In this document: piece by piece, positions 40,840 through 49,992 of the stretch
Layout: each line of letters opens with the position of its first letter
Position numbering within the stretch: the first letter of the stretch is position 1
From: Shinella sp. WSJ-2
Lineage (GTDB): Bacteria > Pseudomonadota > Alphaproteobacteria > Rhizobiales > Rhizobiaceae
Assembly (NCBI RefSeq): GCF_003432075.1
Contig: NZ_QWBU01000010.1
Coordinates: 1-64,000, forward strand
Direction of reading: 5' to 3'
DNA: 64,000 bases
Program-made: the position numbers and the translations under genes
Notes under the pieces: model-generated
Told to the model about the DNA's origin: nothing
The model's input: only the letters and a program-made list of their open reading frames with translations
The model's database searches: none

Positions 40840-43266
40840 ATGAAGAGCCATGCAAGGGTCGTCGTCATCGGGGGCGGCGTCGTCGGCTGTTCCGTCCTGT
40901 ATCACCTCACCAAATTCGGCTGGACCGATGTCGTGCTCGTCGAACGCTCGGAACTGACCTCCGGCTCGACCTGGCACGCCGCCGGGGGCATGCACACGAT
41001 CAACGGCGATCCCAACGTCGCCAAGCTGCAGAAATACACGGTGGAGCTCTACAAGGAGATCCAGGACTATTCCGGCCAGGATATCGGCCTGCACATGACG
41101 TCGGGCATGATGCTCGCGTCGACCAAGGACCGTTTCGACTGGATGAAGTCGATCCTTGCCAAGGGCCGTTACATGGGGCTGGACGCGCATCTGCTGACGC
41201 CGAAGGAAGCGCACGACCTGATGCCGCTGCTCGACCCCGACCAGTTTGTCGGTGCGGTGTTCGATCCCGTCGAAGGCCATCTCGATCCCTACGGCACGAC
41301 GCATGCCTACGCGAAATCGGCCAAGAAGAACGGCGCGGACATCTATCTGCACACCAAGGTGGAAGACCTCGTGCAGCGCGAGGACGGCAGCTGGCGCGTC
41401 ATCACCAATAAGGGCGAGATCATCGCCGAGCATGTCGTCAATTGCGGCGGCCTCTGGGCGCGCGAGGTCGGCCGCATGGTCGGTCTTGAACTGCCGGTTC
41501 TGGCCATGGAACACATGTATCTCATCACCGAGGACATGCCGGAGGTGATCGAGTTCAACCAGACGCGTGGCAAGGAACTGATGCACTGCGTCGACTTCGA
41601 CGGGGAAATCTATCTCCGCCAGGAGCGCAACGGCATGCTGATGGGCACCTATGAAAAGGCCTGCCGTCCCTGGTCGCCGCTCAACACGCCCTGGGATTTC
41701 GGCCACGAACTGCTTGCAGAAGACATCGAGCGCATCACGCCGGAGCTGGAAGTCGGTTTCCGCCACTTCCCGGCCTTCAACAAGGCAGGCATCAAGAAGG
41801 TCATCAACGGCCCCTTCACCTTCTCGCCGGATGGCAATCCGCTCGTCGGCCCGGTGCGCGGCATGACGAATTTCTGGTCGGCCTGCGCGGTCATGGCCGG
41901 TTTCAGCCAGGGCGGCGGCGTGGGGCTGGCGCTCGCCAACTGGATGATCAACGGCGATCCCGGTTTCGACGTCTTCGCCATGGATGTCGCGCGCTATGGT
42001 GATTTCGCGACACTCGGCTACACCAATGCCAAGGTGCGCGAAAACTATTCCCGCCGCTTCTCCATCCGCTATCCGAACGAGGAGCTGCCGGGCGGACGCC
42101 CGCTGCTGACCACGCCGATCTATGACAAGCTCAAGGCCGCCGGTGCTGTCTTCGGCGCCTCCTACGGTCTCGAAGCGCCGCTGTGGTTCGCGCCCGAGGG
42201 CGTCGAGGATCATTTCTCCTGGCGCCGCTCGACGGATTTCGACACGGTCGGCGCGGAGGCCAAGGCCGTGCGTGAAAGCGTCGGACTGATGGAGACGTCG
42301 GGCTTTGCGAAATATGCGGTGAAGGGCAGGGGTGCCGAAGCCTGGCTCGACCGGCTGCTGACCTGTCGCATTCCGGCGATCGGCCGCATGACGCTCGCGC
42401 CTATGCTGAAGGACGACGGCAAGCTGATCGGCGATTTCACGCTGGCCAAGCTCGGCGAGGGCGATTTCCTGCTCATCGGCTCCGGCATCGCGGAAGACTA
42501 CCACATGCGCTGGTTCGAGAGCCACTTGCCGGACGATGGCTCGGTGGCGCTCGAAGCGCTGAACCTGTCGCTCGTCGGCCTTGCCATTGCCGGTCCGAAG
42601 GCGCGCGATGTGCTGCAGAAGCTGACACATCAGGACCTGTCCACGTCGGCCTTTGGCTTCATGGATGTGCGCCGCATGGATCTCGGCATGGCGCCGGCCA
42701 TTGTCGGGCGCGTCAGCTATACCGGCGATCTCGGCTATGAAATCTGGATGAAGCCGCAATACCAGCGCTATCTCTATGACCTCATCCTCGATGCCGGTGC
42801 TGAATTCGGCATCCGCCTCTTCGGGCTGCGTGCCTTGAATGCGCTGCGGCTCGAAAAATCCTATGGCAGCTGGTCGCGCGAATATCGCCCGCTCTACGGC
42901 CCGCTGGAGGCCGGGCTGGAACGTTTCGTCGCGCTGCGCAAGGAGGCCGACTTCATTGGCAAGGAAGCGGCCAAAGCGGAACGCGAGACTGGCGGCTTGT
43001 TGCGTCTGCGCACCTTCATCCTCGAGGCGAAGGATGCGGATGTGATCGGCGACGAGCCGATCTATCTCGATGGCGAAGTGCGCGGCTGGGTGACGTCGGG
43101 CGGCTATGCCCATGCGTCAGGCCTTTCGGTCGCCGTCGGCTATGTGCCAAAGGAGATCGCGGACGTTGCGGCCGGATGGTCGATCGAACTTCTGGGCGAG
43201 GTGCTTCCGGCGCGTCTTCAGGCCGAACCTTTGTTCGATCCCTCGGGCGCGAAAATGCGCGCCTGA
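40840..43266 (+). CDS. FAD-dependent dimethylglycine/sarcosine dehydrogenase-like protein with GcvT domain
   Basis: An 808-residue two-domain flavoprotein. Residues 1 to about 400 are a DAO-type FAD domain: VVVIGGGVVGCSVLYHL at 7-23, and GSTWHAAGG with His46, the residue that carries covalent FAD in dimethylglycine and sarcosine dehydrogenases. Residues from about 430 to 808 are a GcvT/aminomethyltransferase domain that binds tetrahydrofolate (RVSYTGDLGYEIWM, LRLEKSYGSW). The predicted reaction is oxidative demethylation of dimethylglycine or sarcosine, producing methylene-THF. Following soxBDAG, it fits a glycine betaine to glycine route, although no betaine or dimethylglycine monooxygenase is visible here. 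Related rhizobial proteins can act on other methylated amines, so the exact substrate is open. Confidence 0.85.
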   Translation: MKSHARVVVIGGGVVGCSVLYHLTKFGWTDVVLVERSELTSGSTWHAAGGMHTINGDPNVAKLQKYTVELYKEIQDYSGQDIGLHMTSGMMLASTKDRFDWMKSILAKGRYMGLDAHLLTPKEAHDLMPLLDPDQFVGAVFDPVEGHLDPYGTTHAYAKSAKKNGADIYLHTKVEDLVQREDGSWRVITNKGEIIAEHVVNCGGLWAREVGRMVGLELPVLAMEHMYLITEDMPEVIEFNQTRGKELMHCVDFDGEIYLRQERNGMLMGTYEKACRPWSPLNTPWDFGHELLAEDIERITPELEVGFRHFPAFNKAGIKKVINGPFTFSPDGNPLVGPVRGMTNFWSACAVMAGFSQGGGVGLALANWMINGDPGFDVFAMDVARYGDFATLGYTNAKVRENYSRRFSIRYPNEELPGGRPLLTTPIYDKLKAAGAVFGASYGLEAPLWFAPEGVEDHFSWRRSTDFDTVGAEAKAVRESVGLMETSGFAKYAVKGRGAEAWLDRLLTCRIPAIGRMTLAPMLKDDGKLIGDFTLAKLGEGDFLLIGSGIAEDYHMRWFESHLPDDGSVALEALNLSLVGLAIAGPKARDVLQKLTHQDLSTSAFGFMDVRRMDLGMAPAIVGRVSYTGDLGYEIWMKPQYQRYLYDLILDAGAEFGIRLFGLRALNALRLEKSYGSWSREYRPLYGPLEAGLERFVALRKEADFIGKEAAKAERETGGLLRLRTFILEAKDADVIGDEPIYLDGEVRGWVTSGGYAHASGLSVAVGYVPKEIADVAAGWSIELLGEVLPARLQAEPLFDPSGAKMRA

Positions 43267-43380
43267 TTGTCCCGTAACGTGAGGCGGCGATGTCCCAGAT
43301 TGGGACGGCGCCGTTTTCGCGCTTTGTGCATCATTTTGCGCAAAGACGCCGATTTTCCTGCCGATTTTTTGGTTTCCGTG

Positions 43381-43403
43381 GCGTTAATTACGTCATTTAA
43401 CGC
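43381..43403. promoter_or_regulatory. Inverted repeat upstream of the liv operon
   Basis: GCGTTAA-N9-TTAACGC is a perfect 7-bp dyad with a centre near 43392, about 160 bp before livH. Spacing fits one helical turn-plus half-sites of a dimeric regulator. The regulator is unknown. Confidence 0.4.
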
Positions 43404-43515
43404 TTCTTACTAAAGAAATTGTCGATCGGGGCTTTTTGGGCTTCCCTTTTGTATCGAAAGCGGTATGGAATCCCCCTTGTCTAAACAAGCTCAAAAATGA
43501 GCGTCAAGAACAAGA

Positions 43516-43546
43516 GATGCGGCCCTCAGGAACCGCATCCGGGGGA
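43516..43546 (+). promoter_or_regulatory. Hairpin next to the livH ribosome-binding site
   Basis: GATGCGG (43516-43522) and CCGCATC (43533-43539) form a 7-bp stem ending one base before the Shine-Dalgarno GGGGGA (43541-43546). It may affect translation or mRNA stability; no function is known. Confidence 0.35.
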
Positions 43547-43552
43547 TTATAT

Positions 43553-44455
43553 ATGGAGTATTTCATCCAGCAGCTCGTCAACGGGCTGACGCTTGGATCT
43601 ATTTATGGTTTGATAGCCATCGGCTACACCATGGTTTACGGCATCATCGGCATGATCAATTTCGCCCACGGCGATATCTTCATGCTGGGTGGATTTGCCG
43701 CTCTCATCACCTTCCTTCTTCTGACCAGCGTCTTCGCCGGCCTTCCGGTCGTGCTGCTGCTTCTGGTCATGATCGCCGCGGCGATGCTTACCGCATCGCT
43801 GTGGAACTGGACGATCGAGAAGGTGGCCTACCGGCCGCTGCGCGGATCCTTCCGGCTTGCGCCGCTGATCACCGCGATCGGCATGTCGATTGCGCTGTCG
43901 AACTTCATCCAGGTGACCCAGGGTCCGCGCAACAAGCCGATCCCGCCGCTGGTCTCCTCGGTCTATAACGTCTTCGGCATCGCGATCTCGCTCAAGCAGC
44001 TGATCATCATGGTGCTGACGGTCGTGCTGCTCACGGTCTTCTGGTACATCGTCAACAAGACCTCGCTCGGCCGTGCCCAGCGCGCCACCGAACAGGACCG
44101 CAAGATGGCGGCGCTGCTCGGTATCGACGTTGACCGCACGATCTCCGTGACCTTTATCATGGGCGCATCGCTGGCGGCCGTCGCCGGCACCATGTACCTG
44201 ATGTATTACGGCGTGACCGTCTTCACCGACGGCTTCATTCCGGGCGTCAAGGCTTTCACGGCCGCGGTTCTGGGCGGCATCGGCTCGCTTCCGGGTGCCG
44301 TTCTCGGTGGCCTTCTCATCGGCCTCATCGAGAGCCTGTGGTCCGCCTACTTCACCATCGACTACAAGGACGTCGCGACGTTCTCCATCCTCGCCATCGT
44401 CCTGATCTTCAAGCCGTCCGGTATTCTCGGACGACCGGAAGTCGAGAAGGTTTGA
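43553..44455 (+). CDS. livH: Branched-chain amino acid ABC transporter permease LivH
   Basis: A 300-residue permease with about eight membrane helices. The N-terminal [27 protein letters not shown]-type region with NFAHGD, and the [18 protein letters not shown] loop followed by [20 protein letters not shown], are diagnostic of LivH/BraD. It forms the translocation pore with LivM. The ATG at 43553 with GGGGGA upstream is preferred to the open frame start at 43436, which adds 39 polar residues. It is the first gene of livHMGF. The 2-nt gap to livM keeps the genes coupled. Confidence 0.95.
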   Translation: MEYFIQQLVNGLTLGSIYGLIAIGYTMVYGIIGMINFAHGDIFMLGGFAALITFLLLTSVFAGLPVVLLLLVMIAAAMLTASLWNWTIEKVAYRPLRGSFRLAPLITAIGMSIALSNFIQVTQGPRNKPIPPLVSSVYNVFGIAISLKQLIIMVLTVVLLTVFWYIVNKTSLGRAQRATEQDRKMAALLGIDVDRTISVTFIMGASLAAVAGTMYLMYYGVTVFTDGFIPGVKAFTAAVLGGIGSLPGAVLGGLLIGLIESLWSAYFTIDYKDVATFSILAIVLIFKPSGILGRPEVEKV

Positions 44456-44457
44456 TC

Positions 44458-45846
44458 ATGTCCAACATTTCGAACACCAATGAGAGCGCCGGCGGTAACC
44501 TGACGGCGCGGGCTCTGCGCGAGGGCATTTTTGCCGGCATCATCGCGCTCGGCCTCTTCGTCCTCTTCGTCGGTCTCGAGACCACGCAGAACATCCGCAA
44601 CGAACTCGTGCTGAACCAGCGCTGGGGTCTGCTGGCGATCTTCGTGATCATCGCCGCCGTCGGCCGCTTCCTGACCGTCGCCTATTTCCAGCCCTCGATG
44701 GCCGCCCGCAAGGCCGCGGCGTCGAAGGTAGCAGCCGATACGGAAGAAAGCTTTTTCAAGCGCAATTTCAGCAAGATCGCGATTGTAGCACTGCTGATCT
44801 ATCCGCCGCTGATGGTCATGCTCTTCGGCGTGCAGGGCTCGCTGAAATGGGTCGACAACTTCGGTATCCAGATCCTCATCTATGTAATGCTGGCCTGGGG
44901 TCTGAACATCGTCGTCGGCCTTGCCGGTCTGCTCGACCTCGGTTACGTCGCCTTCTACGCGGTCGGCGCCTATTCCTACGCATTGCTATCGCAGCAGTTC
45001 GGCTTCTCCTTCTGGGTGCTTCTGCCGCTCGCCGGCATCCTGGCCGCTTTCTGGGGCATGATCCTCGGCTTCCCGGTGTTGCGTCTGAAGGGCGACTACC
45101 TCGCCATCGTGACGCTCGCCTTCGGGGAAATCATCCGCCTCGTGCTGATCAACTGGACGGAAGTGACCAAGGGCACGTTCGGCGTCTCGGGCATTCCGAA
45201 GGCCTCGATCTTCGGTATCTGGTCTTTCGACGTCAGCGCGCCGAACAACTTCGCCAAGGCCTTCGGTCTGCCGATGTCGTCGGCCTATTACAAGATCTTC
45301 CTCTTCTATCTCATCCTGGCGCTGGCTCTGCTCACCGCCTATGTGACGATCCGCCTGCGCCGCATGCCGATCGGCCGTGCCTGGGAAGCGCTGCGTGAAG
45401 ACGAGATCGCCTGCCGTTCGCTCGGCATCAATACGGTCACGACCAAGCTGACGGCGTTCGCCATCGGCGCGATGTTCGGCGGCTTTGCCGGCTCCTTCTT
45501 CGCCGTGCGCCAGGGCTTCGTCTCGCCGGAGAGCTTCGTCTTCCTGGAATCGGCGATCATTCTCGCCATCGTGGTTCTCGGCGGCATGGGTTCGCTCGTC
45601 GGTATCGCCGTTGCGGCGGCGGTGATGGTCGGCGGCACGGAGCTCCTGCGCGAGATGACCTTCCTGAAGGCGGTCTTCGGACCGGACTTCACGCCGGAAC
45701 TCTACCGCATGCTGATCTTCGGTCTGGCGATGGTCGTCGTCATGGTCTGGAAGCCGCGCGGCTTCGTCGGAAGCCGTGAACCGACCGCCTTCCTTCGGGA
45801 GCGCAAGTCCGTCTCCGGCAGCTTCACCAAGGAAGGGCACGGCTGA
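44458..45846 (+). CDS. livM: Branched-chain amino acid ABC transporter permease LivM
   Basis: A 462-residue permease, longer than typical LivM because of an N-terminal region of about 100 residues with extra hydrophobic segments ([33 protein letters not shown]). The core has [24 protein letters not shown]-type sequence, [20 protein letters not shown] and the EAA-like [17 protein letters not shown] loop that contacts the ATPases. The start at 44458 lies 2 nt after the livH stop. Its stop shares one base with the livG start (TGATG). Extended LivM proteins of this kind occur in alphaproteobacteria. Confidence 0.95.
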   Translation: MSNISNTNESAGGNLTARALREGIFAGIIALGLFVLFVGLETTQNIRNELVLNQRWGLLAIFVIIAAVGRFLTVAYFQPSMAARKAAASKVAADTEESFFKRNFSKIAIVALLIYPPLMVMLFGVQGSLKWVDNFGIQILIYVMLAWGLNIVVGLAGLLDLGYVAFYAVGAYSYALLSQQFGFSFWVLLPLAGILAAFWGMILGFPVLRLKGDYLAIVTLAFGEIIRLVLINWTEVTKGTFGVSGIPKASIFGIWSFDVSAPNNFAKAFGLPMSSAYYKIFLFYLILALALLTAYVTIRLRRMPIGRAWEALREDEIACRSLGINTVTTKLTAFAIGAMFGGFAGSFFAVRQGFVSPESFVFLESAIILAIVVLGGMGSLVGIAVAAAVMVGGTELLREMTFLKAVFGPDFTPELYRMLIFGLAMVVVMVWKPRGFVGSREPTAFLRERKSVSGSFTKEGHG

Positions 45847-46751
45847 TGGCGCCCGAGACGAAGATAGCGACGAATACGATGACGAACGATCCCATCCTGA
45901 AAGTCGAGCATCTCTCGATGCGCTTCGGTGGTCTTATGGCCATCAACGACCTCTCCTTCGAAGCCCATCGCGGCGATATCACCGCGCTGATCGGCCCGAA
46001 CGGTGCTGGCAAGACCACGGTGTTCAACTGTGTAACCGGCTTCTACAAGCCGACCATGGGCATGATCACGATGCGTCAGAAGGCGGGCAAGGAGTTCCTG
46101 CTGGAACGCATGACCGACTTCGAGGTCAACCGCGATGCCAAGGTGGCGCGCACCTTCCAGAACATCCGGCTCTTCTCGGGTCTGACGGTTCTCGAAAACC
46201 TGCTCGTCGCCCAGCACAATGCGCTGATGAAAGCCTCCGGCTACACGATCCTCGGCCTGCTCGGCCTGCCCACTTACAAGAAGGCAGCAGCAGAATCGAT
46301 CGATATCGCCAAGTACTGGCTAGAGAAGGCGAACCTCATCGAGCGTGCCGACGACCCGGCCGGGGATCTGCCTTATGGTGCGCAGCGACGTCTCGAAATC
46401 GCCCGCGCCATGTGTACGGGACCGGAATTTCTGTGCCTCGACGAACCGGCCGCCGGCCTCAATCCGCGTGAATCGGCAGCACTCAATGATCTGCTCCGCT
46501 CGATCCGCAACGACAGCGGCACGTCGATCCTGCTTATCGAGCATGACATGTCGGTCGTCATGGAGATTTCCGATCATGTGGTCGTGCTCGAATACGGGCA
46601 GAAGATCTCCGACGGCACGCCAGACCATGTGAAGAACGATCCGAAGGTTATCGCGGCCTATCTCGGTGTTGAAGATGATGAGGTCGAAGAGGTGATCGAG
46701 GAGATCGAGGTGATCGCGGAAAACGACGGCACGCAGGGGGGCTCGCACTGA
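45846..46751 (+). CDS. livG: Branched-chain amino acid ABC transporter ATPase LivG
   Basis: A 301-residue ATPase. It has Walker A GPNGAGKTT, a signature region LPYGAQRRLEIARAM (the family's non-canonical YGxQR form), Walker B EFLCLDEP and the switch His LLIEHDMSVV. The N-terminus adds about 12 polar residues ([12 protein letters not shown]) and the C-terminus an acidic tail with repeated Glu/Val (DDEVEEVIEEIEVI), both longer than in E. coli LivG. It pairs with LivF to power the LivHM pore. Overlaps with livM and livF are single-base TGATG junctions. Confidence 0.95.
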   Translation: MAPETKIATNTMTNDPILKVEHLSMRFGGLMAINDLSFEAHRGDITALIGPNGAGKTTVFNCVTGFYKPTMGMITMRQKAGKEFLLERMTDFEVNRDAKVARTFQNIRLFSGLTVLENLLVAQHNALMKASGYTILGLLGLPTYKKAAAESIDIAKYWLEKANLIERADDPAGDLPYGAQRRLEIARAMCTGPEFLCLDEPAAGLNPRESAALNDLLRSIRNDSGTSILLIEHDMSVVMEISDHVVVLEYGQKISDGTPDHVKNDPKVIAAYLGVEDDEVEEVIEEIEVIAENDGTQGGSH

Positions 46752-47476
46752 TGAGCGATACACTTCTCAGCGTTCAGGGCGTGGAAACCTATTATGGCAA
46801 CATCCGCGCGCTCGCCGGCGTCAATGTCGAGGTCAAGAAGGGCGAGATCGTCTCGCTGATCGGTGCCAACGGTGCCGGCAAGTCGACCTTGATGATGACG
46901 GTCTGCGGCAGCCCGCAGGCCCGCACCGGCTCGATCATTTTCGATGGCGAGGACATCACCCGCCTGCCGACGCATCTTATTGCGCGCCGTCGCATCGCGC
47001 AGTCGCCCGAAGGGCGCCGCATCTTTCCGCGCATGACGGTCTATGAAAACCTCCAGATGGGCGCGAGCCTCGACAATCTGAAGTATTTCAACGAGGACGT
47101 GGAAAAGATCTTCACGCTCTTCCCGCGGCTCAAGGAACGCCAGTCTCAGCGCGGCGGCACGCTTTCGGGCGGCGAGCAGCAGATGCTGTCAATCGGCCGC
47201 GCGCTGATGGCGCGTCCCAAGTTGCTGCTTCTCGACGAACCGTCGTTGGGCCTCGCGCCGCTGATCATCAAGCAGATCTTCGACGCCATCAAGGTTTTGA
47301 ACGAGGAACAGGGGCTAACGGTGTTCCTTGTCGAGCAGAACGCCTTTGCCGCGCTCAAGCTCTCCCATCGGGCGTATGTGATGGTCAACGGCCAGGTGAC
47401 GATGAGCGGTTCGGGCAAGGAGCTTCTGGCCAATCCGGAAGTGCGCGCCGCCTACCTGGAAGGCGGACGCCACTAA
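46751..47476 (+). CDS. livF: Branched-chain amino acid ABC transporter ATPase LivF
   Basis: A 241-residue ATPase with Walker A GANGAGKST, signature LSGGEQQMLSIGRAL, Walker B LLLLDEPSLGLAP and the switch region FLVEQNAFAAL, which has Gln in place of His as usual in LivF. The QSPEGRRIFPRMTVYENL segment is typical. It ends the core transporter operon; a small membrane protein gene follows after 21 bp with its own GAGGAGAA. Confidence 0.95.
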   Translation: MSDTLLSVQGVETYYGNIRALAGVNVEVKKGEIVSLIGANGAGKSTLMMTVCGSPQARTGSIIFDGEDITRLPTHLIARRRIAQSPEGRRIFPRMTVYENLQMGASLDNLKYFNEDVEKIFTLFPRLKERQSQRGGTLSGGEQQMLSIGRALMARPKLLLLDEPSLGLAPLIIKQIFDAIKVLNEEQGLTVFLVEQNAFAALKLSHRAYVMVNGQVTMSGSGKELLANPEVRAAYLEGGRH

Positions 47477-47497
47477 GGCGGTCGAGAGGAGAAGAAA

Positions 47498-47842
47498 ATG
47501 CAGGGAATTCTCTACGAAGAACCGTCCATCTGGCAGTTCCTCTTCATCACCGTGATCATGGGTGGTTGGACCGCCTGGCGCACGGGCAAGAGTGTTGCGG
47601 ACGGTTGGCAGAACTACGGAACGCTTGTTGTCTACGTCCTTCTTCTGGGCGCTGCTATCCGTTTCGTGCACCACGCGCTGTTCCACGGCACCATGCTCAC
47701 GCCACAGTACTATGTCGTGGACACCGTCGTGCTTTTGTTGTTTGCTACGCTCGGCTATCGCTATTACCGTACGCGGCAAATGACGAATAACTACTACTGG
47801 CTCTATGAAAAGGCCTCGCCCTTTTCCTGGAAGTCCAAGTAA
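47498..47842 (+). CDS. Small membrane protein of the liv operon (DUF6867-like)
   Basis: A 114-residue protein with about three hydrophobic segments (WQFLFITVIMGGWTAW, YGTLVVYVLLLGAAI, VVDTVVLLLFATLGY) and a Tyr/Arg/Lys-rich C-terminus (YRYYRTRQMTNNYYWLYE). It lies 21 bp after livF and before livK, so it is embedded in the branched-chain amino acid transporter unit. I believe this is the alphaproteobacterial DUF6867 family, named without function; the assignment is from memory of size and context. It is not part of the E. coli Liv system. It could be an accessory subunit, an assembly factor or a regulator of transporter activity. Confidence 0.75.
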   Translation: MQGILYEEPSIWQFLFITVIMGGWTAWRTGKSVADGWQNYGTLVVYVLLLGAAIRFVHHALFHGTMLTPQYYVVDTVVLLLFATLGYRYYRTRQMTNNYYWLYEKASPFSWKSK

Positions 47843-47854
47843 CCAGAGGGAACG

Positions 47855-47877
47855 CCGCGACCGGTTGTCGGCCGCGG
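47855..47877 (+). other. Hairpin between the small membrane protein gene and livK
   Basis: CCGC-GA-CCG-GTTGT-CGG-CC-GCGG forms an interrupted 7-bp stem without a T-run. It may be an mRNA processing or stability element that lets livK be more abundant than the membrane subunits. Confidence 0.3.
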
Positions 47878-47955
47878 TCTAAAGATACCGGCGCAATGAA
47901 TGTGGGTGTTGCGACCGGTTGAAACGAACCCGCAATCAAATTTGGGAGTAATAAT

Positions 47956-49074
47956 ATGAAGAAGTCTCTCATGTCGGCTGTTGCTTTGGCTGCAATGGTC
48001 GCTTTCAGCGGCAGCGCCTGGGCCGACATCCTGATCGGCGTCGGTGGCCCGATCACCGGCCCGAACGCTGCCTTCGGCGCACAGCTGCAGAAGGGTGCCG
48101 AGCAGGCTGCTGCCGACATCAACGCAGCCGGCGGCATCAACGGCGAGCAGATCAAGATTGTGCTCGGCGACGACGTCTCCGACCCGAAGCAGGGCGTTTC
48201 GGTCGCCAACAAGTTCGTCGCTGACGGCGTCAAGTTTGTCGTCGGTCACTTCAACTCGGGCGTCTCCATCCCGGCATCGGAAATCTACGCTGAAAACGGC
48301 ATCCTGCAGATCACGCCGGCGTCCACGAACCCGACCTACACGGAACGCGGCCTGTGGAACACCTTCCGTACCTGCGGCCGTGACGACCAGCAGGGCGCCG
48401 TAGCAGGCTCCTTCATCGCTGCCAACTTCAAGGACGCCAAGGTTGCTGTCGTTCACGACAAGACCCCGTATGGCCAGGGCCTTGCCGACGAAACCAAGAA
48501 GGCAATGAACGAAGCCGGCATCACCGAAGCGCTTTACGAAGGCGTCAACATCGGCGACAAGGACTTCTCCGCTCTCATCGCCAAGATGAAGGAAGCCGGC
48601 GTTTCCGTCGTCTACTGGGGCGGTCTGCACACCGAGTTCGGCCTGATGGAACGCCAGGCTGCCGACCAGGGCCTGAAGGCAACCTTCATGTCGGGTGACG
48701 GTATCGTTTCGAACGAACTGGCTTCGATCGCCGGCGACGCCGTCGACGGTACGCTGATGACCTTCGCTCCGGATCCGCGCAAGAACGAAGCTGCAAAGGA
48801 ACTCGTCGAAAAGTTCCGCGCGTCGGGCTTCGAGCCGGAAGCCTACACGCTGTACTCCTACGCTGCTGTTCAGGTTATTGCTGAAGGCGCCAAGGCTGCC
48901 GGCGGCGTAGACCCGCAGGCCGTTGCCGAAGCCATCAAGGCGAAGGGTCCGTTCAAGACCGCTATCGGCGAACTCGGCTTCGACGAAAAGGGCGACATCA
49001 CCCGTCCTGACTACGTGATGTACACCTGGAAGAAGGGTGACGACGGTAAGTACACCTACGTCGAAAACCAGTAA
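47956..49074 (+). CDS. livK: Branched-chain amino acid ABC transporter substrate-binding protein
   Basis: A 372-residue LIV-family periplasmic binding protein with signal peptide ([20 protein letters not shown], cut after AWA) before [13 protein letters not shown]. Ligand-cleft segments include [12 protein letters not shown] and [21 protein letters not shown] lies in the second lobe. The codon choice (many GCT/AAG/GAC and few rare codons) suggests high expression, as expected for a binding protein. GGGAG is upstream. It is the cognate binding protein of livHMGF, 113 bp after the DUF6867-like gene. The orphan paralogue at 4493 shares the same architecture. A strong terminator follows. Confidence 0.95.
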   Translation: MKKSLMSAVALAAMVAFSGSAWADILIGVGGPITGPNAAFGAQLQKGAEQAAADINAAGGINGEQIKIVLGDDVSDPKQGVSVANKFVADGVKFVVGHFNSGVSIPASEIYAENGILQITPASTNPTYTERGLWNTFRTCGRDDQQGAVAGSFIAANFKDAKVAVVHDKTPYGQGLADETKKAMNEAGITEALYEGVNIGDKDFSALIAKMKEAGVSVVYWGGLHTEFGLMERQAADQGLKATFMSGDGIVSNELASIAGDAVDGTLMTFAPDPRKNEAAKELVEKFRASGFEPEAYTLYSYAAVQVIAEGAKAAGGVDPQAVAEAIKAKGPFKTAIGELGFDEKGDITRPDYVMYTWKKGDDGKYTYVENQ

Positions 49075-49127
49075 TAGGTTTTTCACGGAACGGGCGGCGC
49101 ATGCACGCCGCCCGACCGAATTGCCTC

Positions 49128-49156
49128 AAGCCCGGCCGCCGTGCCGGGCTTTTTCT
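49128..49156 (+). terminator. Rho-independent terminator of livK
   Basis: A 9-bp stem (AAGCCCGGC / GCCGGGCTT) with a 6-nt loop is followed by TTTCTTT. A second hairpin, CGGGCGGCG/CGCCGCCCG at 49091-49114, stands just before it without T-run and may protect the 3' end. Confidence 0.88.
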
Positions 49157-49298
49157 TTGGTGGGATAGGGTGAAAACCGTGTCCCCTTCATTTACCGCTT
49201 GCCTAACCGCGCCGGCATGTCGAAAGTCGGAGGAGGCGAGGCGCGTTGCTGGAACACCCTTCCTGAAGCGCGCTCCTGTAAACCGACCGGGGGAGACC

Positions 49299-49553
49299 AT
49301 GCTTGAGCTTCGACCCAACTGCGAATGCTGCGACCGCGACCTGCCGCCGGAAAGCCCGGACGCGCTGATCTGCACGTTCGAATGCACCTTCTGCGCCGAT
49401 TGCGTTGAGGCGGTGCTGGGCGGCACCTGCCCGAACTGCGGCGGCGATTTCGTGCGCCGGCCGGTGCGGCCGGCAGCACTGCTTGTGAAATATCCGGCCT
49501 CGACCCGGCGCGTGCTCAAGGCCGAAGGCTGCAGGCCGGCGGAAGCGGCGTGA
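49299..49553 (+). CDS. DUF1272 zinc-ribbon-like small protein
   Basis: An 84-residue protein starting MLELRPNCECC. It has eight Cys arranged as CxCC, CTFxCxFCxxC and CPNCGG, a pattern that should bind two zinc ions in a cross-brace. This matches the DUF1272 family, which has no known function. GGGAG precedes the ATG; the open frame extends upstream but without Cys conservation. Three short plus-strand genes follow closely (49563, 49993, 50695). Confidence 0.8.
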   Translation: MLELRPNCECCDRDLPPESPDALICTFECTFCADCVEAVLGGTCPNCGGDFVRRPVRPAALLVKYPASTRRVLKAEGCRPAEAA

Positions 49554-49562
49554 GGGCAGGAC

Positions 49563-49982
49563 ATGATATCAAACCGTTTCTCCGGCGTTTTCCTCGCCGC
49601 CTTTCTCGCCTCGGCATCGCTTTGCGCCGCTGAGGACATCGATTGCGAAAATGCCCAAACGCAGATGGACATGAACATCTGCGCCGATAAGGACTACCAG
49701 CAGGCCGACAAGGCGCTGAACGTCGCCTACAAGAAGGCTGTTGCCGCTGCGCGCGAGATGGATGACAACGTCAAGGACATGGGTGAGGCTTATGTCGGCG
49801 CGGTTGATGCGTTGAAGCGCGCCCAGCGGGCCTGGATCGGCTATCGCGATGGCCAGTGCGAATTCGCCGGTTTCGAGGCGCGCGGCGGGTCCATGGAACC
49901 GATGCTGGTCTCCGGTTGCCTAGCCGATCTCACGCGCAAGCGGACCGATGAGTTGAAGGCCGTTTACGAACAACAGAACTGA
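49563..49982 (+). CDS. LprI/DUF1311 family secreted protein (lysozyme inhibitor-like)
   Basis: A 139-residue exported protein with signal peptide ending SLCAAEDIDC. The domain is the DUF1311/LprI type with four Cys: C near ENAQTQMDMNIC, and later QCEF and SGC, which likely form disulfides. The signature QAYKKAVA/ALNVAYKKAV and QRAWIGYRDGQCEF are family hallmarks. Some members inhibit host lysozyme; others have unknown roles. It starts 9 bp after the DUF1272 gene and ends 10 bp before the next. Confidence 0.85.
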   Translation: MISNRFSGVFLAAFLASASLCAAEDIDCENAQTQMDMNICADKDYQQADKALNVAYKKAVAAAREMDDNVKDMGEAYVGAVDALKRAQRAWIGYRDGQCEFAGFEARGGSMEPMLVSGCLADLTRKRTDELKAVYEQQN

Positions 49983-49992
49983 GGGACGCCCG

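Noticed and set aside
40636-43113. Minus-strand 825-codon open frame
   Set aside because: Antisense to the FAD-GcvT dehydrogenase, whose motifs and neighbours are coherent; the antisense product has no recognisable domain.
49091-49114. Hairpin after livK as the terminator
   Set aside because: No T-run follows; the next hairpin at 49128-49156 has one and is the better terminator.
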